DNA of 64,000 nt, from the NCBI GenBank assembly GCA_965224575.1, contig CBDCZQ010000004.1, forward strand, positions 121,817 through 185,816, written 5' to 3'. The notes beneath the pieces are model-generated. The model made no database searches. It worked only from the letters and a program-made list of their open reading frames with translations, and was not told where the DNA came from. Shown here one piece after another: positions 11,601 through 19,814 of this stretch; within the stretch, counting starts at the first letter, position 1; each line of letters starts with the position of its first letter. The stretch is from QPIN01 sp965224575. GTDB taxonomy: Bacteria; Pseudomonadota; Gammaproteobacteria; Methylococcales; Methylomonadaceae. The position numbers were made by a program, and so were the translations under genes.

Positions 11601-14240
11601 AACTGCTCCATCTGAATCTGTTTCATTCCCTTTAGTTTCCAATTCAGAAAAGGTGATTTCTACTTCAGTATTCTTATCAGTATTTTTAATTTCACTACTA
11701 AAAGTGGTTAATGTTGGAGGGTTATTAAAGGTATTAATTTGTCTGACAAAAACGCCATCTGCATCACCTGTTCCATTTCCACTCCAAGCTACTACAAAAT
11801 GGTTAAGATCAAGCATGGCAACAGATGCCATATGCTGGTCACCGATTATTGTCTCGTTAACTAGAAACGTTCCTCCTAAAGTGTTTAGACTCGAATCATA
11901 TCTCTGTCCAATAACAGCGCTCCCATTGCCATCACCATCCCCTTCATAAACAAGACTAATATTTCCACCTAAATCCTTTGCTATTGAAGGTTTTATATGA
12001 GTACTTCCACTGAGCAAGCCAGTGGAGCCTATTTTGACTCCATCATTTTCATAACTTGTGAGATAAATCCCCTGACCTACCTCTCCAACGCCATCAGACC
12101 AGTCTGCTATTACAATATCACCAGACTCTTGTATTACAACATCTTGGTATCTAGAAGGAACTGTAAAACTAAGAATCACCGTGTTAGTTAAAATTTTATC
12201 GGCTTGAACTGCTCTATCTGAGTCAAATATACTAAAGTAGGTTAGATAGCCACCCTTCTCCCACGTAATCACAAATTTACCTTCTGTATTAATATCCACA
12301 GCAGGTGTTGCATTACCTGTACTTTTATCTACAGTAATTAATTGTGTAGTCAATGCAGAATTACTAATATCCACACCAGGAGCCATATGAAATTGTCTGG
12401 CAAAGATACCTTCATTCCCTGATTCTCCACTTTGCCATGTAATTACCATTTCTCCTTGACTGTTGACAGCTACAGCAACATTATTTTGGTCTCCTTGTGT
12501 GTTTGATTCATTCACACGAACATCACTTGTGTCTATGGCCGTTCCATCTGCTTCAAATCGCCTTAAATAAACTCCTTCCCCATTTCCATCTTGTCCTTCA
12601 CTTGTCCATGTAACTACAAATCGCCCTGAGGCATCAGATGCGACACTTGCCCATTGTTGTTCATCTGTTTGTTCGGTATTGACTTGAAAAGCAGCTTTTT
12701 TAATATCTCCATTAGCATAATATTGTTGTGCAAATACATCCGAAAAATCACCCGTACTTTCAACCTCAGTCCACACCACCACATAATCACCATTAGCAGC
12801 AACTGAAACTGATTGATGACTACCTCTATCTTGACCACTGGTTTCTTGTACACCTGTTGTATTATTTTGGTTAACCAGAAATTCTGCCTTGGCACTCAAG
12901 TCAGATGAATATGCAACTTGAAAATTATCAATAAAGAATTTATCCCCTCCATTGGTTAAACCCGATGAAACAAATCGAATTTGTGTATCACTGGCAATAT
13001 AATTAGAAATATCATAACTGATATTAGTTAAAGAAGTATCATTGGCAGCTCCACTCCAGCTATCAAGTGAAACCCAAGAATTACCTATATTATCGTATAT
13101 TTCCAGCGTCACTGAATCAGTGGGATCATCAAGGCCAATCCTTGCATAATCAAAATTTAAAAAAGCATTATTTGCAGATGATAAATTGACTTCTCTCATA
13201 GCGCCATTATTAGAGTTACTAATACTGAGCCCTCTCTCTCCTAGTTCCTCAGAAACTGATAACTTCCCTGTACTCGCACCATTAGTTTCACCAATTTCTT
13301 GCCAAGGACTTATTGTCCAGTCAATTGAACCATCACTATTATCAAAACGTATAGCATCAAATTCATCTCGATAAGTATGAAAAGCCAGCAATCCATTCCA
13401 TGATTGCTGAGTCTGCCGACTAATAGCAATTTCGGTTTCAATCACACCGGTAGAAAATTCTAACTCCCAATCACCCCCCTGTTGTGAGCTACCGGTTTTA
13501 TCTGTACTGGCGGCAACATCAGCACCTGTCAATAGACTCAATTCAGTTGTTAATTCTTCTCCTTCTTCATTACCGACCAATTCACAACCATAAATTAAAA
13601 TATCGGCATTTTGATCTAATGCATTTTGCCATAGAGAAATTTGCCTATCATATTGGCTTAAATTAGCTGAATTAAGTTGAATATTACCTAAGGAAACTGA
13701 ACCTAGTGCTCCATGGGAGAGAATATGGATGGCATCTACATCTTCATGATTTTGTAATTCATCAGTAATTTGCTCAATCCCATTTTTTCCACTGTCCAGT
13801 ACAAAAACTGAAAAAATTCTGGAGCCATTACCTTGAGAATTTAAATCATCAATCAATTGCTCATAGTTTCCTACACCAGAATCAACAAAGACTAATTCAT
13901 GTCGAATTTCTATATCAGTTGAAGATATATCGTCTGGAATGGAACTGATTGAGTTATTGTTGTATGACTCACTCACATGATCGACTATTAATGTCTCTAC
14001 TTGAGGAAGTTCAAAATTATCGGATTCAAGTAATCCACCAAGGGGATCGGCAGAAAATAACTTACGCGGTTCCATTTCTTCAACAATAAACCGAGCATTT
14101 TTCTCAGACTGATTTAATGATACCTGTCCTGTTGATCGTTTAAATAGCCTAGCTACCCAACTCAGTTTATGAATCAAAATTACCCTTGTCTTTTTAGTCT
14201 TGTTGTTTTTACGCACCTTAAAACCCTTGTGCGCATACAT
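5610..14240 (-). CDS. Giant LEPR/DUF4347 surface protein with PKD, NHL-like and cadherin repeats
   Basis: A 2876-residue putative adhesin. Order of parts: a basic N-terminus, then EEMEPRKLFSADPLGG, the LEPR-type sequence seen at the head of many giant surface proteins; DUF4347 at about 115-285 (HILSHGALG, DILIYGCELVG); a jelly-roll-like segment at 285-445; two homologous blocks starting near residues 450 and 967 (both open with FLVNQ...GVQET and carry repeated DYVVVWTE and GRFVVTWTS strands); a PKD-like domain near 1350; NHL-like propeller repeats (FGPDGNLYVADW type) at about 1530-1800; five near-identical 101-residue cadherin repeats at about 1815-2320; more divergent cadherin-like repeats to about 2630; a Ser/Glu-rich linker; and a membrane segment near 2795-2825 (TGLSIGYVIWLVRGG, then LPAWRMIDPLPV). 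No classical signal peptide is visible. Export route and ligand are unknown; surface display is inferred. Confidence 0.9.
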   Translation of the reverse strand: MYAHKGFKVRKNNKTKKTRVILIHKLSWVARLFKRSTGQVSLNQSEKNARFIVEEMEPRKLFSADPLGGLLESDNFELPQVETLIVDHVSESYNNNSISSIPDDISSTDIEIRHELVFVDSGVGNYEQLIDDLNSQGNGSRIFSVFVLDSGKNGIEQITDELQNHEDVDAIHILSHGALGSVSLGNIQLNSANLSQYDRQISLWQNALDQNADILIYGCELVGNEEGEELTTELSLLTGADVAASTDKTGSSQQGGDWELEFSTGVIETEIAISRQTQQSWNGLLAFHTYRDEFDAIRFDNSDGSIDWTISPWQEIGETNGASTGKLSVSEELGERGLSISNSNNGAMREVNLSSANNAFLNFDYARIGLDDPTDSVTLEIYDNIGNSWVSLDSWSGAANDTSLTNISYDISNYIASDTQIRFVSSGLTNGGDKFFIDNFQVAYSSDLSAKAEFLVNQNNTTGVQETSGQDRGSHQSVSVAANGDYVVVWTEVESTGDFSDVFAQQYYANGDIKKAAFQVNTEQTDEQQWASVASDASGRFVVTWTSEGQDGNGEGVYLRRFEADGTAIDTSDVRVNESNTQGDQNNVAVAVNSQGEMVITWQSGESGNEGIFARQFHMAPGVDISNSALTTQLITVDKSTGNATPAVDINTEGKFVITWEKGGYLTYFSIFDSDRAVQADKILTNTVILSFTVPSRYQDVVIQESGDIVIADWSDGVGEVGQGIYLTSYENDGVKIGSTGLLSGSTHIKPSIAKDLGGNISLVYEGDGDGNGSAVIGQRYDSSLNTLGGTFLVNETIIGDQHMASVAMLDLNHFVVAWSGNGTGDADGVFVRQINTFNNPPTLTTFSSEIKNTDKNTEVEITFSELETKGNETDSDGAVDAFVVKNVISGTLTIGNSAGTASAWVAGTNDTIDSINHAYWTPVLNTSGLQNVFTLVAKDNLDKESLEPVTAQIIVNTATSPLITKSDFLVNQTTAGVQETSMENRGSPQAVAIASNGDYVVVWTEVEGSGDYSDIFARQYNADGTAKGNAFQVNDYNAGEQQWATVASDASGRFVITWTSESQDGNGQGVYLKRFNADGIAIDNADILVNTGNTIGNQSNSAVAVNSLGKMVITWQDDSGIFAAQFDMDATTTGDQLSVLPITVDTGSNIYTPGVDINTDGKFVITWGIGNDTYLRTFSSDGNARIPVKKVNENGDFRYQAIAIQESGKFIIADWSTGLDTGNGSMIKGVWVALYNEDGTFSKEHKVSGTGHKKASIAKDSDGNVIIVYQGNGDGDGKGVFAQKYDSNLNAVDGEFLINNTTDGYQYKASIAMLDLDHFVVVWSGNGVGDSNGVFTRQFGTSPPNSPPSADASAGSPYSIYEGESLTLNAANSSDPDSDTLTYLWDLDNDLVYGDAVGENPTINWATLQSNNINDDGIYTIGLKVDDGHGGIGITTAEITVNNIMPILSTTGFSSVALGDLYTLNLSVVDPGADTITEWTINWGDGTIETFAGNPSVVTHTYTNGGFTNNILASATDEDGTYLQNELLVVDFNRESIFRFAPTTGEFISEFGMANLPSEPGFKDPIDIKIGPDGFLYVSSEVSKDILRFNATTGAYHDTFISAGSIPELQSVEGFDFGPDGNLYVADWSANKVIQFNIADGSYMSDFVSVGNAGGNGGLTQPYGVVFGSDGYLYVNSYNGNQIIRYGAEDGIFDKVFVTEDTALLETPEEMVFGPDGKLYVVSLKTGSVVRYDSLGVGEVFIAPNSGSLVEPAGIAFGPDGDVYVSDFADGKIIRYNSDGTFSGTDYVVKGDSNLKAPVFIEFIPGQQVTVVSTNQTPVITGQSFSLPENSPDGNTVGTVVATDPDLGDNLSYTITAGNDLNAFTMSNTGVITIADSNQLDFETNPTFSLTVQVMDDGTGTLSSTATVSINLNPVNEAPVITDQPFTLPENSLDGITVGTVTATDPDVGDNLSYTITAGNDLNAFAISNAGVLTVADSSQLDFEINSTFSLTVQVMDDGTGTLSNTATISINLSQVNEAPVITSQTFTLPENSLDGITVGTVTATDPDVGDNLSYTITAGNDLSAFAMSNAGVLTVADSSQLDFETNPTFSLTVQVMDDGTGTLSSSAIISINLSQVNEAPVITNQSFNLPENSLDGITVGTVTATDPDVGDNLSYIIMAGNDLNAFAMSNAGVLTVADNSQLDFETNSTFNLTIQVMDDGTGTLSSTATVSINLSQVNEAPVITNQSFNLPENSLDGITVGTVTSTDPDVGDNLSYTITAGNDLNAFAISNAGVLTVADSSQLDFETNPIFNLTVQVSDGSLTDTAAISINLTETNELSNSISLSNNRIDEHVDSSTGITIGLLTSSDENAHSYQINGGADQDKFFIGGNANNELFLKDGVLDFEKQSSYQVTVSAIDSKGTGHNETFIVNVNNLNELPVITSSNSFTLEENISSIATVIAEDADQPVQKLSFSLSGGTDSELFLLDSDTGDLSFKTAPDFENPDDSTAENIYIVEITVDDGNGGTYTQSVSIQIENAAEAPDLSDQSVAIEEQSNVGSLVTTLVANDPDANETFSYSIVEGNLSDAFSIDNTGQLIVSNPELLINQDNSIVSVVIQVTDSQGLTDTSVVRIDIQSILPDTSISETESELEKQDEFVFSVLTEIPLEDVTNLTKNETASIPVLNETETIEQAKTEDNTVIENTENIGVDAGQGAVESGNIGIEAETIREKFSVSTQEYSGNKEDNSWTSKNILIKAKALMIDNALSPQFSYFDIETNALKTLMQESGLSERLDELREQIQENTHFEKTIVGSSITLTTGLSIGYVIWLVRGGVLLSSVLSTLPAWRMIDPLPVISSLNGSLGDDDKNADSLASLIKKGSAVVKAKVQASKPPSD
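7285..8790 (-). repeat. Five tandem 303-bp cadherin-coding repeats
   Basis: The block GGTGCTTCATTCACC recurs at 8482, about 8179, 7876 and 7573, an exact 303-bp spacing (101 codons). A first copy begins near 8790 and the last copy ends about 12 bp short at 7285. The units are nearly identical in DNA, including synonymous sites, which points to recent duplication or gene conversion. Copy number could vary between strains without changing the frame. Confidence 0.9.
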
Positions 14241-14287
14241 TTATAATTAATTAGCTTTCCAAAACAGTTTCGCAAGCTAAGGAAATC

Positions 14288-14373
14288 GTAGGTTGGGCTA
14301 ACAGCTCTATCGTTAACCCAACATCTTTAGCAAAAGTAGTTTTGGGTTGAAAAAAAACGGCAGCCCAACCTAC
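14288..14373. repeat. 86-bp palindromic dispersed repeat, copy 1
   Basis: Begins GTAGGTTGGGCTAACAGCTC and ends CGGCAGCCCAACCTAC, so the ends are 10-12 bp inverted repeats. The same element occurs at 19544-19630 in this orientation and at 56050-56136 and 58141-58227 inverted. It sits between the start of the giant surface protein gene and nadK and has no coding capacity, as expected for a MITE-like element. Confidence 0.85.
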
Positions 14374-14584
14374 AAAATTTTATTTACTTCACTTTTAATC
14401 GCACCCAAATAATCAGTCCTAATTAACATACGTACATTAAAAGATAGATGAGTAATTAGCTTTATTCAATTACAGTATGTAGATCGGCCTCTCAAAAAAA
14501 ATATTTCTATGCAAAAAATCACCTTCCGATCACCTGATTATTTTGTATAATCCACTTATCATCCTGACTTAATCTATTTCTGCA

Positions 14585-15469
14585 ATGCAAAAATTATTTA
14601 AAACTATCGGTATTATTGGTAAATATAGCGACTCCCGTATTGCAAACACTATTCTTGAAGTATTGAGTTTCCTTCAAAAAAATGGTTATAAGGTAGTTGT
14701 TGATTCAAAAAGTGCCGCTCTTCTATCACCGAATACAGTAGCAGCATGCGAAATTGAATTATTAGGTGCTAAATGTGATTTAATTATTGCTATTGGAGGT
14801 GATGGAACTTTTCTATCAGCTGCACGTGCTTCAGTTAAAGATAACACACCATTAATTGGTATTAACCTAGGCCGTCTTGGGTTTTTGGTGGATATTTCAC
14901 CAGAACATATCAGTTTAAAATTAAGCCGTATTTTGGCAGGCAACTATTTAGAAGAAAAACGCTATTTATTACATACTAAAATTATTCGCGATGGAGAAAC
15001 GATTCATCAAGAAACTGCAGTTAATGAAGTGGTTGTTCACCGCTGGGTTACCCCCAGTATGCTTGAGATTGTGACCCATATAGATGGTGTTTTCTTAAAC
15101 TCCCAGCGATCTGATGGGCTCATTATTTCTACTCCTACAGGTTCAACGGCTTATTCTCTTTCTGCGGGTGGCCCTATACTGCACCCTTCCCTACACGCCC
15201 TTGTTTTGGTGCCATTAAATGCACACACTTTGTCTAACCGTCCGATTGTAGTTGATGATTCTTCGGAAATTGAGATAAGCTTTAAACAGTCTAAACAAAT
15301 TAGCGCATTAGTCACCTGCGATCATCTTGAAATACCTAAAATTTCTATTAATGATAAAATTTTAATTAGAAAATTACCCGACCCTATTACTATTTTTCAT
15401 CCTGAAGACCATGATTTTTTTCATATTCTTCGAGAGAAACTAAGCTGGAGTACCGGCTATCATATTTAA
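14585..15469 (+). CDS. nadK: NAD kinase
   Basis: Phosphorylates NAD to NADP using ATP; cytosolic. At 294 residues the length is typical. The family signatures are present: IIAIGGDGTFLSAAR (GGDGT, nucleotide binding and catalytic Asp), INLGRLGFLVDI, and the NAD-binding segment DGLIISTPTGSTAYSLSAGG with AGGPILHP. A -10-like TATAAT lies at 14546-14551, but no good -35 is seen. recN starts 3 bp after the stop, so the two are co-transcribed; nadK-recN is a common gammaproteobacterial pairing. Confidence 0.97.
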   Translation: MQKLFKTIGIIGKYSDSRIANTILEVLSFLQKNGYKVVVDSKSAALLSPNTVAACEIELLGAKCDLIIAIGGDGTFLSAARASVKDNTPLIGINLGRLGFLVDISPEHISLKLSRILAGNYLEEKRYLLHTKIIRDGETIHQETAVNEVVVHRWVTPSMLEIVTHIDGVFLNSQRSDGLIISTPTGSTAYSLSAGGPILHPSLHALVLVPLNAHTLSNRPIVVDDSSEIEISFKQSKQISALVTCDHLEIPKISINDKILIRKLPDPITIFHPEDHDFFHILREKLSWSTGYHI

Positions 15470-15472
15470 ATT

Positions 15473-17140
15473 ATGTTATTAAATCTCAATATTAATGATC
15501 TGGCTGTTGTTAAATCACTCGACTTAGATCTTGATAAAGGCATGTCGGTTTTAACCGGTGAGACAGGTGCTGGAAAATCCATTTTACTAACCGCACTAGG
15601 TCTTGCTTTAGGTGATAGAGCAGATTCTGGCTATGTTAGACCTAATGCAAAACGCGCAGAAATAAATCTTGATTTTGATTTATCCGATGCGCCTGTAGCA
15701 AAAAAATGGCTAGAAGAAAATGACCTTGATGATGAAGAACAATGTGTTATTCGTCGTATAGTTAATCAGGATGGGGGTTCAAAAGCCTACATTAATAACC
15801 GTCCAACCACTCTACAATCATTAAAACAACTCAGCAGTTTATTGGTTGAAATACATGGTCAACACGCACACTTAACACTGCTTGATCCAGAGCAACAACG
15901 GCAATTATTAGATACTTTTTCCAATAACCAAAAATTGCTAGATGAAGTAAATGTCGTGTACCAGTCCTGGAAAAAATCTAATAGTGAATTAAACAAATTA
16001 ATCAAAGCAAGTACAGATCAAGTTGAACGAGAAGAATTACTCCGTTATCAATTAAATGAACTGCAACAACTTGATCTGGAAGATTTTAACTACCCTTCCC
16101 TTTCTGAAGAACATAATAAGCGCGCTAATTTAGGACAAATACTAGCCGAAGGTCAGCAACAATTAGATGTTTTATATGAAAATGAACAGCAATCAGTCAA
16201 TCAAATGTTAGCGCACTGCTTAATCTCATTAACTGATTTAGCACAATTCTCTCCTGAAATAGGTGAAATTAATGAGATGCTTTCAGAAGCACAAATTCAA
16301 ATTGAAGAAGCATCACAACAACTTCGACGTTATTTAGAAAGCCAGGAAGCTGATCCACAACGATTAACCTGGCTAGAAAATCAAATTGGTATTATTCAGG
16401 ATATTAGCCGTAAACACCAAATTACCCCAGAGGAACTACCCCAAGTAGCCTTAAATTTAGAACAAGAACTTGATGTCATCACCCATAGTAGTGAAAGAAT
16501 TGAAGAATTAACTCAAGATACACAAAAGTTTCTATCTACCTATCAGGAACTGAGCAAAAAATTATCTGAAAATCGCAGTCAAAACGGGAGGAAACTGCAA
16601 ATTAAGATTTCAGAAATGATTAAAGAATTAGGCATGCCTCAAGGTGATTTTGTCGTTCAAGTGGAAAATAATGAAGACGAAATACCTAAACTAAATGGTA
16701 ACGATAAAATTGATTTTTTAGTCAGTGCCAATCTGGGTCTACCTGCAAAACCTTTGGCTAAAGTTGCTTCAGGAGGTGAATTATCAAGAATCAGCCTAGC
16801 CATACAAGTCACTACCAGCACAGACAAAACTACTCCGACTATGATTTTTGATGAAGTTGATTCGGGTATTGGCGGAGGAATAGCTGAAATAGTAGGAAAA
16901 AAATTACGCAGCTTAAGTCATAATCGGCAAGTGTTGTGTGTAACCCATTTACCCCAAGTCGCCTCGCAAGCCCATCAGCATTTATACGTTAAAAAAACCA
17001 ATCAAACAGAAATGACATCTTCTACTGTTGAATTATTACAACCTAAGGAACGCATTGAAGAAGTCGCTCGTATGTTAGGTGGCGTTGATATAACAGAAAA
17101 TACCCTTGCTCATGCTGAAGAAATGTTAAATATTAATTAA
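15473..17140 (+). CDS. recN: DNA repair protein RecN
   Basis: SMC-like ATPase for double-strand break repair, 555 residues, normal length. Walker A GETGAGKSILL is near residue 29, the central region (about 155-370) is rich in Gln, Glu and Leu as expected for the coiled coil, the ABC signature is KVASGGELSRISLA, and Walker B is TMIFDEVDSGIGG followed by CVTHLPQVA. It follows nadK with a 3-bp spacer. No LexA-type operator is visible between the two genes, so SOS control, if any, would have to act upstream of nadK. Confidence 0.97.
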   Translation: MLLNLNINDLAVVKSLDLDLDKGMSVLTGETGAGKSILLTALGLALGDRADSGYVRPNAKRAEINLDFDLSDAPVAKKWLEENDLDDEEQCVIRRIVNQDGGSKAYINNRPTTLQSLKQLSSLLVEIHGQHAHLTLLDPEQQRQLLDTFSNNQKLLDEVNVVYQSWKKSNSELNKLIKASTDQVEREELLRYQLNELQQLDLEDFNYPSLSEEHNKRANLGQILAEGQQQLDVLYENEQQSVNQMLAHCLISLTDLAQFSPEIGEINEMLSEAQIQIEEASQQLRRYLESQEADPQRLTWLENQIGIIQDISRKHQITPEELPQVALNLEQELDVITHSSERIEELTQDTQKFLSTYQELSKKLSENRSQNGRKLQIKISEMIKELGMPQGDFVVQVENNEDEIPKLNGNDKIDFLVSANLGLPAKPLAKVASGGELSRISLAIQVTTSTDKTTPTMIFDEVDSGIGGGIAEIVGKKLRSLSHNRQVLCVTHLPQVASQAHQHLYVKKTNQTEMTSSTVELLQPKERIEEVARMLGGVDITENTLAHAEEMLNIN

Positions 17141-17237
17141 TGTTAATTATTTTCCATTCCTTATTTTCTACCTTACTCTGAGTTAACTATTCCCTCCCGT
17201 TTTTTTAAGATTTCTTGCAAATCCATAAACTATAAGG

Positions 17238-17939
17238 TTAGTTATAATAGGTCGCATTTATATAACTACAATAATCAACTAAATTACTGTACTGACGTGC
17301 AAGGTCATTGATTTCATTATTAAGTGAAACACTAATAAATTGGGCTAAAAAACCAAAAGCAGTCGCATCAAAAGTACAAGGACTATCACCAAAAAAATAG
17401 GTTTTATCACCTAATAGGTCAGATAACGACTGAAAAGTTCTATCCGAAATTATTTTAATTTCTTCATCTGAATGACGCCCTAAGCCTTGTTTATATAAAG
17501 CACTAGTCACGCCTTTACGAGCAATAGGCGGAACAATAAACTTTAATGGAAAAGGCATGGAGCCAAAAAATGCTTTCTTTACTTGAACCCAGGTTTCATC
17601 TTTTACCCATCGTGAATAAACTAAACACCAATAAAGGTTTTCATCCAGTGATTTACCAATAAGGTAAGCCATACTTTTTTGTTCGACAGATAAATTTGAA
17701 TCTAAATTGACTTTAAATTTTTCTTTTAAGTAAGAAATTATAAATTCCGAATCTGCAATTTTTTTCTCACCATCCATAATAAAAGGTAGTTTACCTTTGG
17801 GTGCTTTCTTTAAGTTATCAACACTTGGGAAACTCTCATATTCAATATTTGCCAATCGCATGTAAGCATCAACTTTTAGAACGAATGGACTTGGATCAAC
17901 AACACCAAAACCAGAGGCAAAACTATATAATTCGATCAT
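17238..17939 (-). CDS. Glutathione S-transferase family protein (metaxin/Fax-like)
   Basis: A 233-residue protein with an N-terminal thioredoxin-like GST domain (MIELYSFASGFGVVDPSPFVLKV; KLPFIMDGEKKIADSEFIISYL is the cis-Pro/glutathione-contact region) and an all-helical C-terminal domain ending in YFFGDSPCTFDATAFGFLAQF. This layout resembles the metaxin/failed-axon-connections branch of GSTs, common in proteobacteria with no fixed substrate. Start ATG at 17937-17939 is preceded by GGAGAAAAAT. It converges on recN across a 97-bp gap. Function in the cell is unknown. Confidence 0.88.
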   Translation of the reverse strand: MIELYSFASGFGVVDPSPFVLKVDAYMRLANIEYESFPSVDNLKKAPKGKLPFIMDGEKKIADSEFIISYLKEKFKVNLDSNLSVEQKSMAYLIGKSLDENLYWCLVYSRWVKDETWVQVKKAFFGSMPFPLKFIVPPIARKGVTSALYKQGLGRHSDEEIKIISDRTFQSLSDLLGDKTYFFGDSPCTFDATAFGFLAQFISVSLNNEINDLARQYSNLVDYCSYINATYYN

Positions 17940-18319
17940 ATTTTTCTCCTTTTATTATTAATATAAAGCACCAATTTGAATCAATCGAAAGATTATTCTT
18001 TTTAAAACCGTTTTATGAGCATTCTATCGGTGAAAATTGACCGATAGAAATTCGTATCTTGACCGCTTAACTCGTAAAATAGCAACCCATAACTTTATCG
18101 GAAGTTTTATCCTGAAAAAACCAGTTGAACGCTATACTACCATTAGTTATTTGAAGTTAATTAATAACAGTTAAGTTTCAACCCTAATATATACAACAGC
18201 TACGGCTGGCTTCATAAAAAACACTAAAATTGTATATAATAATTGTCGAAATCGACATATCATAATAATAGTAGGGATTGAGTTCAGCAATCTGATTGCT
18301 TCGTATCAAAGGACAAATA
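17940..18319. other. Divergent intergenic region with a shared stem-loop
   Basis: Lies between the divergently transcribed GST gene and greB. It contains a 10-bp stem-loop at 18022-18049 (TTCTATCGGT ... ACCGATAGAA) that recurs almost unchanged at 44024-44049 inside the long palindrome at 44 kb, so it is probably a fragment of that repeat family. The greB promoter candidate is listed separately. Confidence 0.55.
18211..18240 (+). promoter_or_regulatory. Candidate sigma-70 promoter of greB
   Basis: TTCATA at 18211-18216 (4 of 6 matches to TTGACA), an 18-bp spacer and a perfect TATAAT at 18235-18240. A small palindrome TGTCGAAATCGACA follows at 18243-18256, where an operator or an early transcript hairpin could sit. 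Position is about 80 bp before the greB start. Confidence 0.4.
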
Positions 18320-18805
18320 ATGAAATCATCAAAACACTTGATAACCCGCGAAGGCAGAAGCAAATTAGAAAATGAGCTTGATTATCTTTGGCGAACGGAA
18401 CGTAGAGCTGTCACACAATCTGTAACTGAAGCAGCAGCTCATGGCGACCGATCAGAAAATGCTGAATATAAAGAAGGGAAACGACGTCTAAGAGAAATTG
18501 ATAGACGAATTCGTTTTCTGAGAAAACGATTGGATGTTTTAGAAATCGTCTACTATTCTCCTCAACAAGAAGGTAAAGTTTTTTTTGGGGCATGGGTTGA
18601 GCTTGAAAATGAAGACAAGGAAATTGTTCATTACCGGATTGTTGGATCAGACGAATTTGATCCTCACAAAAATGCAATTAGTATAAACTCCCCAATGGCT
18701 AAAGCACTTATTGGCAAAGCAGTAGATGATGAAGTTGTCGTCAATACGCCAGAAGGAAAAAAAGAATGGGTTATTAATTCAATTCATTACAAACCCGTTG
18801 ATTAA
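18320..18805 (+). CDS. greB: Transcription elongation factor GreB
   Basis: Rescues backtracked RNA polymerase by stimulating transcript cleavage through the secondary channel. 161 residues from the ATG at 18320, which has AAAGGA six bases upstream; an in-frame TTG at 18296 would give a longer product but lacks a ribosome binding site. The N-terminal coiled coil (about 5-75) has the conserved acidic tip in GDRSENAEYKEGKRRLREID, and the basic ELDYLWRTERRAVT favours GreB over GreA. The C-terminal FKBP-like domain includes YRIVGSDEFDP and SPMAKALIGK. A long palindrome begins 50 bp after the stop. Confidence 0.95.
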   Translation: MKSSKHLITREGRSKLENELDYLWRTERRAVTQSVTEAAAHGDRSENAEYKEGKRRLREIDRRIRFLRKRLDVLEIVYYSPQQEGKVFFGAWVELENEDKEIVHYRIVGSDEFDPHKNAISINSPMAKALIGKAVDDEVVVNTPEGKKEWVINSIHYKPVD

Positions 18806-18854
18806 AAAGTTATGAAAACAAAGTGGGAATGTAATTTATTTCGTACGTGCTCCT

Positions 18855-19017
18855 TAGGCAGCTGGAAATAAATAACCCACCCATTTTACGAAGAGTTCTT
18901 GTTTGTATTCGATCTTGTTGCGTAGGGCGCATAGCAGGCTATGCAACCGAAGTAACAAGATCGAATACGGACAAAAAGGCAAGTAAGATGGGTGGGTTAT
19001 TTGCTTCCAGTTGCCTT
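18855..19017. repeat. Long imperfect palindrome (163 bp), shared-core type
   Basis: Nearly every block of the left half is mirrored in the right half: TTAGGCAGCTGGAAATAAAT and AACCCACCCAT against the reverse of ATGGGTGGGTTATTTGC and TTCCAGTTGCCTTAA; TGTATTCGATCTTGTT against AACAAGATCGAATACG. The centre is GGCGCATAGCAGGCTATGC, a core also found at about 29.79 and 44.0 kb. The right end touches the stop codon of the cupin gene. It could act as a two-way terminator for greB and the cupin gene. Confidence 0.88.
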
Positions 19018-19381
19018 AATCAACTTTATTAGGAAAAGAGATCTCAAGTACTACACAGCCTTTCTCTGTTTTAAAAGGGCCATGTATTTCGCCTGGCGGC
19101 CTGCTTGCGTAATGCCCCTTTTCCAACCACATATCAAATGCTTCATCATAGAGCCGACCACTGACAACAAAAATTTCTTCTGGATAGGTATGGCTTTTAG
19201 CACCAAAAGATGCCGTATCTGCACCCGGTTGAAACCGGGTTAAGCGTGTGTATTCACCTGTTTCATTATCAATGCTTAGAGTTAACTCTTCAGCAAAACC
19301 TTCCATACCCTCAATGGGTTGCCATTGACCCTTATTTTCTGACCTTAATGGATTCCAGTATGTTTGAGTTGTTTTTGTCAT
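19016..19381 (-). CDS. Cupin-domain protein
   Basis: Single-domain cupin of about 121 residues. The beta-barrel motifs are GAKSHTYPEEIFVVSGRLYDE (His and Glu metal-ligand positions) and PPGEIHGPFKTEKGCVVLEI (second His). It resembles the ChrR-type/DUF4437 cupins. The open frame extends five codons further to 19396, but only the ATG at 19379-19381 has an AAGGA at the right distance, so that start is chosen. Enzymatic or sensor function cannot be decided from sequence. Its last codons overlap the end of the long palindrome. Confidence 0.85.
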   Translation of the reverse strand: MTKTTQTYWNPLRSENKGQWQPIEGMEGFAEELTLSIDNETGEYTRLTRFQPGADTASFGAKSHTYPEEIFVVSGRLYDEAFDMWLEKGHYASRPPGEIHGPFKTEKGCVVLEISFPNKVD

Positions 19382-19396
19382 TTTCTTGTCCTTCAT

Positions 19397-19814
19397 TATT
19401 ATCGAAACAGGTCAATCACCCTGAACCTTATTTTAAACATTGCTCAATCACGGAGAAAAAAACAAGCTTAATCCTTCAAAAAATTGTTGACACATCATTT
19501 TTTCTTGTGCTGCAATATTATAAATCAGCTTGCCAACTCTCACGTAGGTTAGGCTAACAGCTCTATCGTTAACCTAATATTTTTAGTATACCGTTTGTTG
19601 GGTTGCCAAAGAAACGGCAGCCCAACCTACAAACACCTAAGTTTACTTGCTAAAAATGAAATAACAAACAGTAAATTATTAGTTGAAATAATTGAAGGGA
19701 GAGAACAAAAAAAATATACTTGTTAATTTTTCGGTAGTAAGAAAATATCATCACGTTAGAATTTACTCTCCATCTACATTTGCTAATGTAGCTTTTAAAC
19801 AGAGGAGAAATGTT
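19397..19814. other. Intergenic region with repeat copy 2
   Basis: Lies between the divergent cupin and truncated haemoglobin genes. Apart from the dispersed repeat at 19544-19630 nothing coding is supported. An in-frame extension of the haemoglobin frame to 19692 lacks similarity to globins and has a weaker ribosome binding site. Confidence 0.5.
19544..19630. repeat. 87-bp palindromic dispersed repeat, copy 2
   Basis: GTAGGTTAGGCTAACAGCTC at the left end, TTGGGTTGCCAAAGAAACGG inside, and CAGCCCAACCTAC at the right end. It matches copy 1 at 14288 in orientation and copies 3 and 4 in reverse, with a few substitutions. Confidence 0.88.

Noticed and set aside
11997..12191. Plus-strand frames inside the giant surface protein gene
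   Set aside because: They are antisense to a continuous 8.6-kb frame with clear domains.
18847..19032. Open frame within the 18.9-kb palindrome
   Set aside because: The sequence is explained by the inverted repeat; the protein would be a by-product of it.
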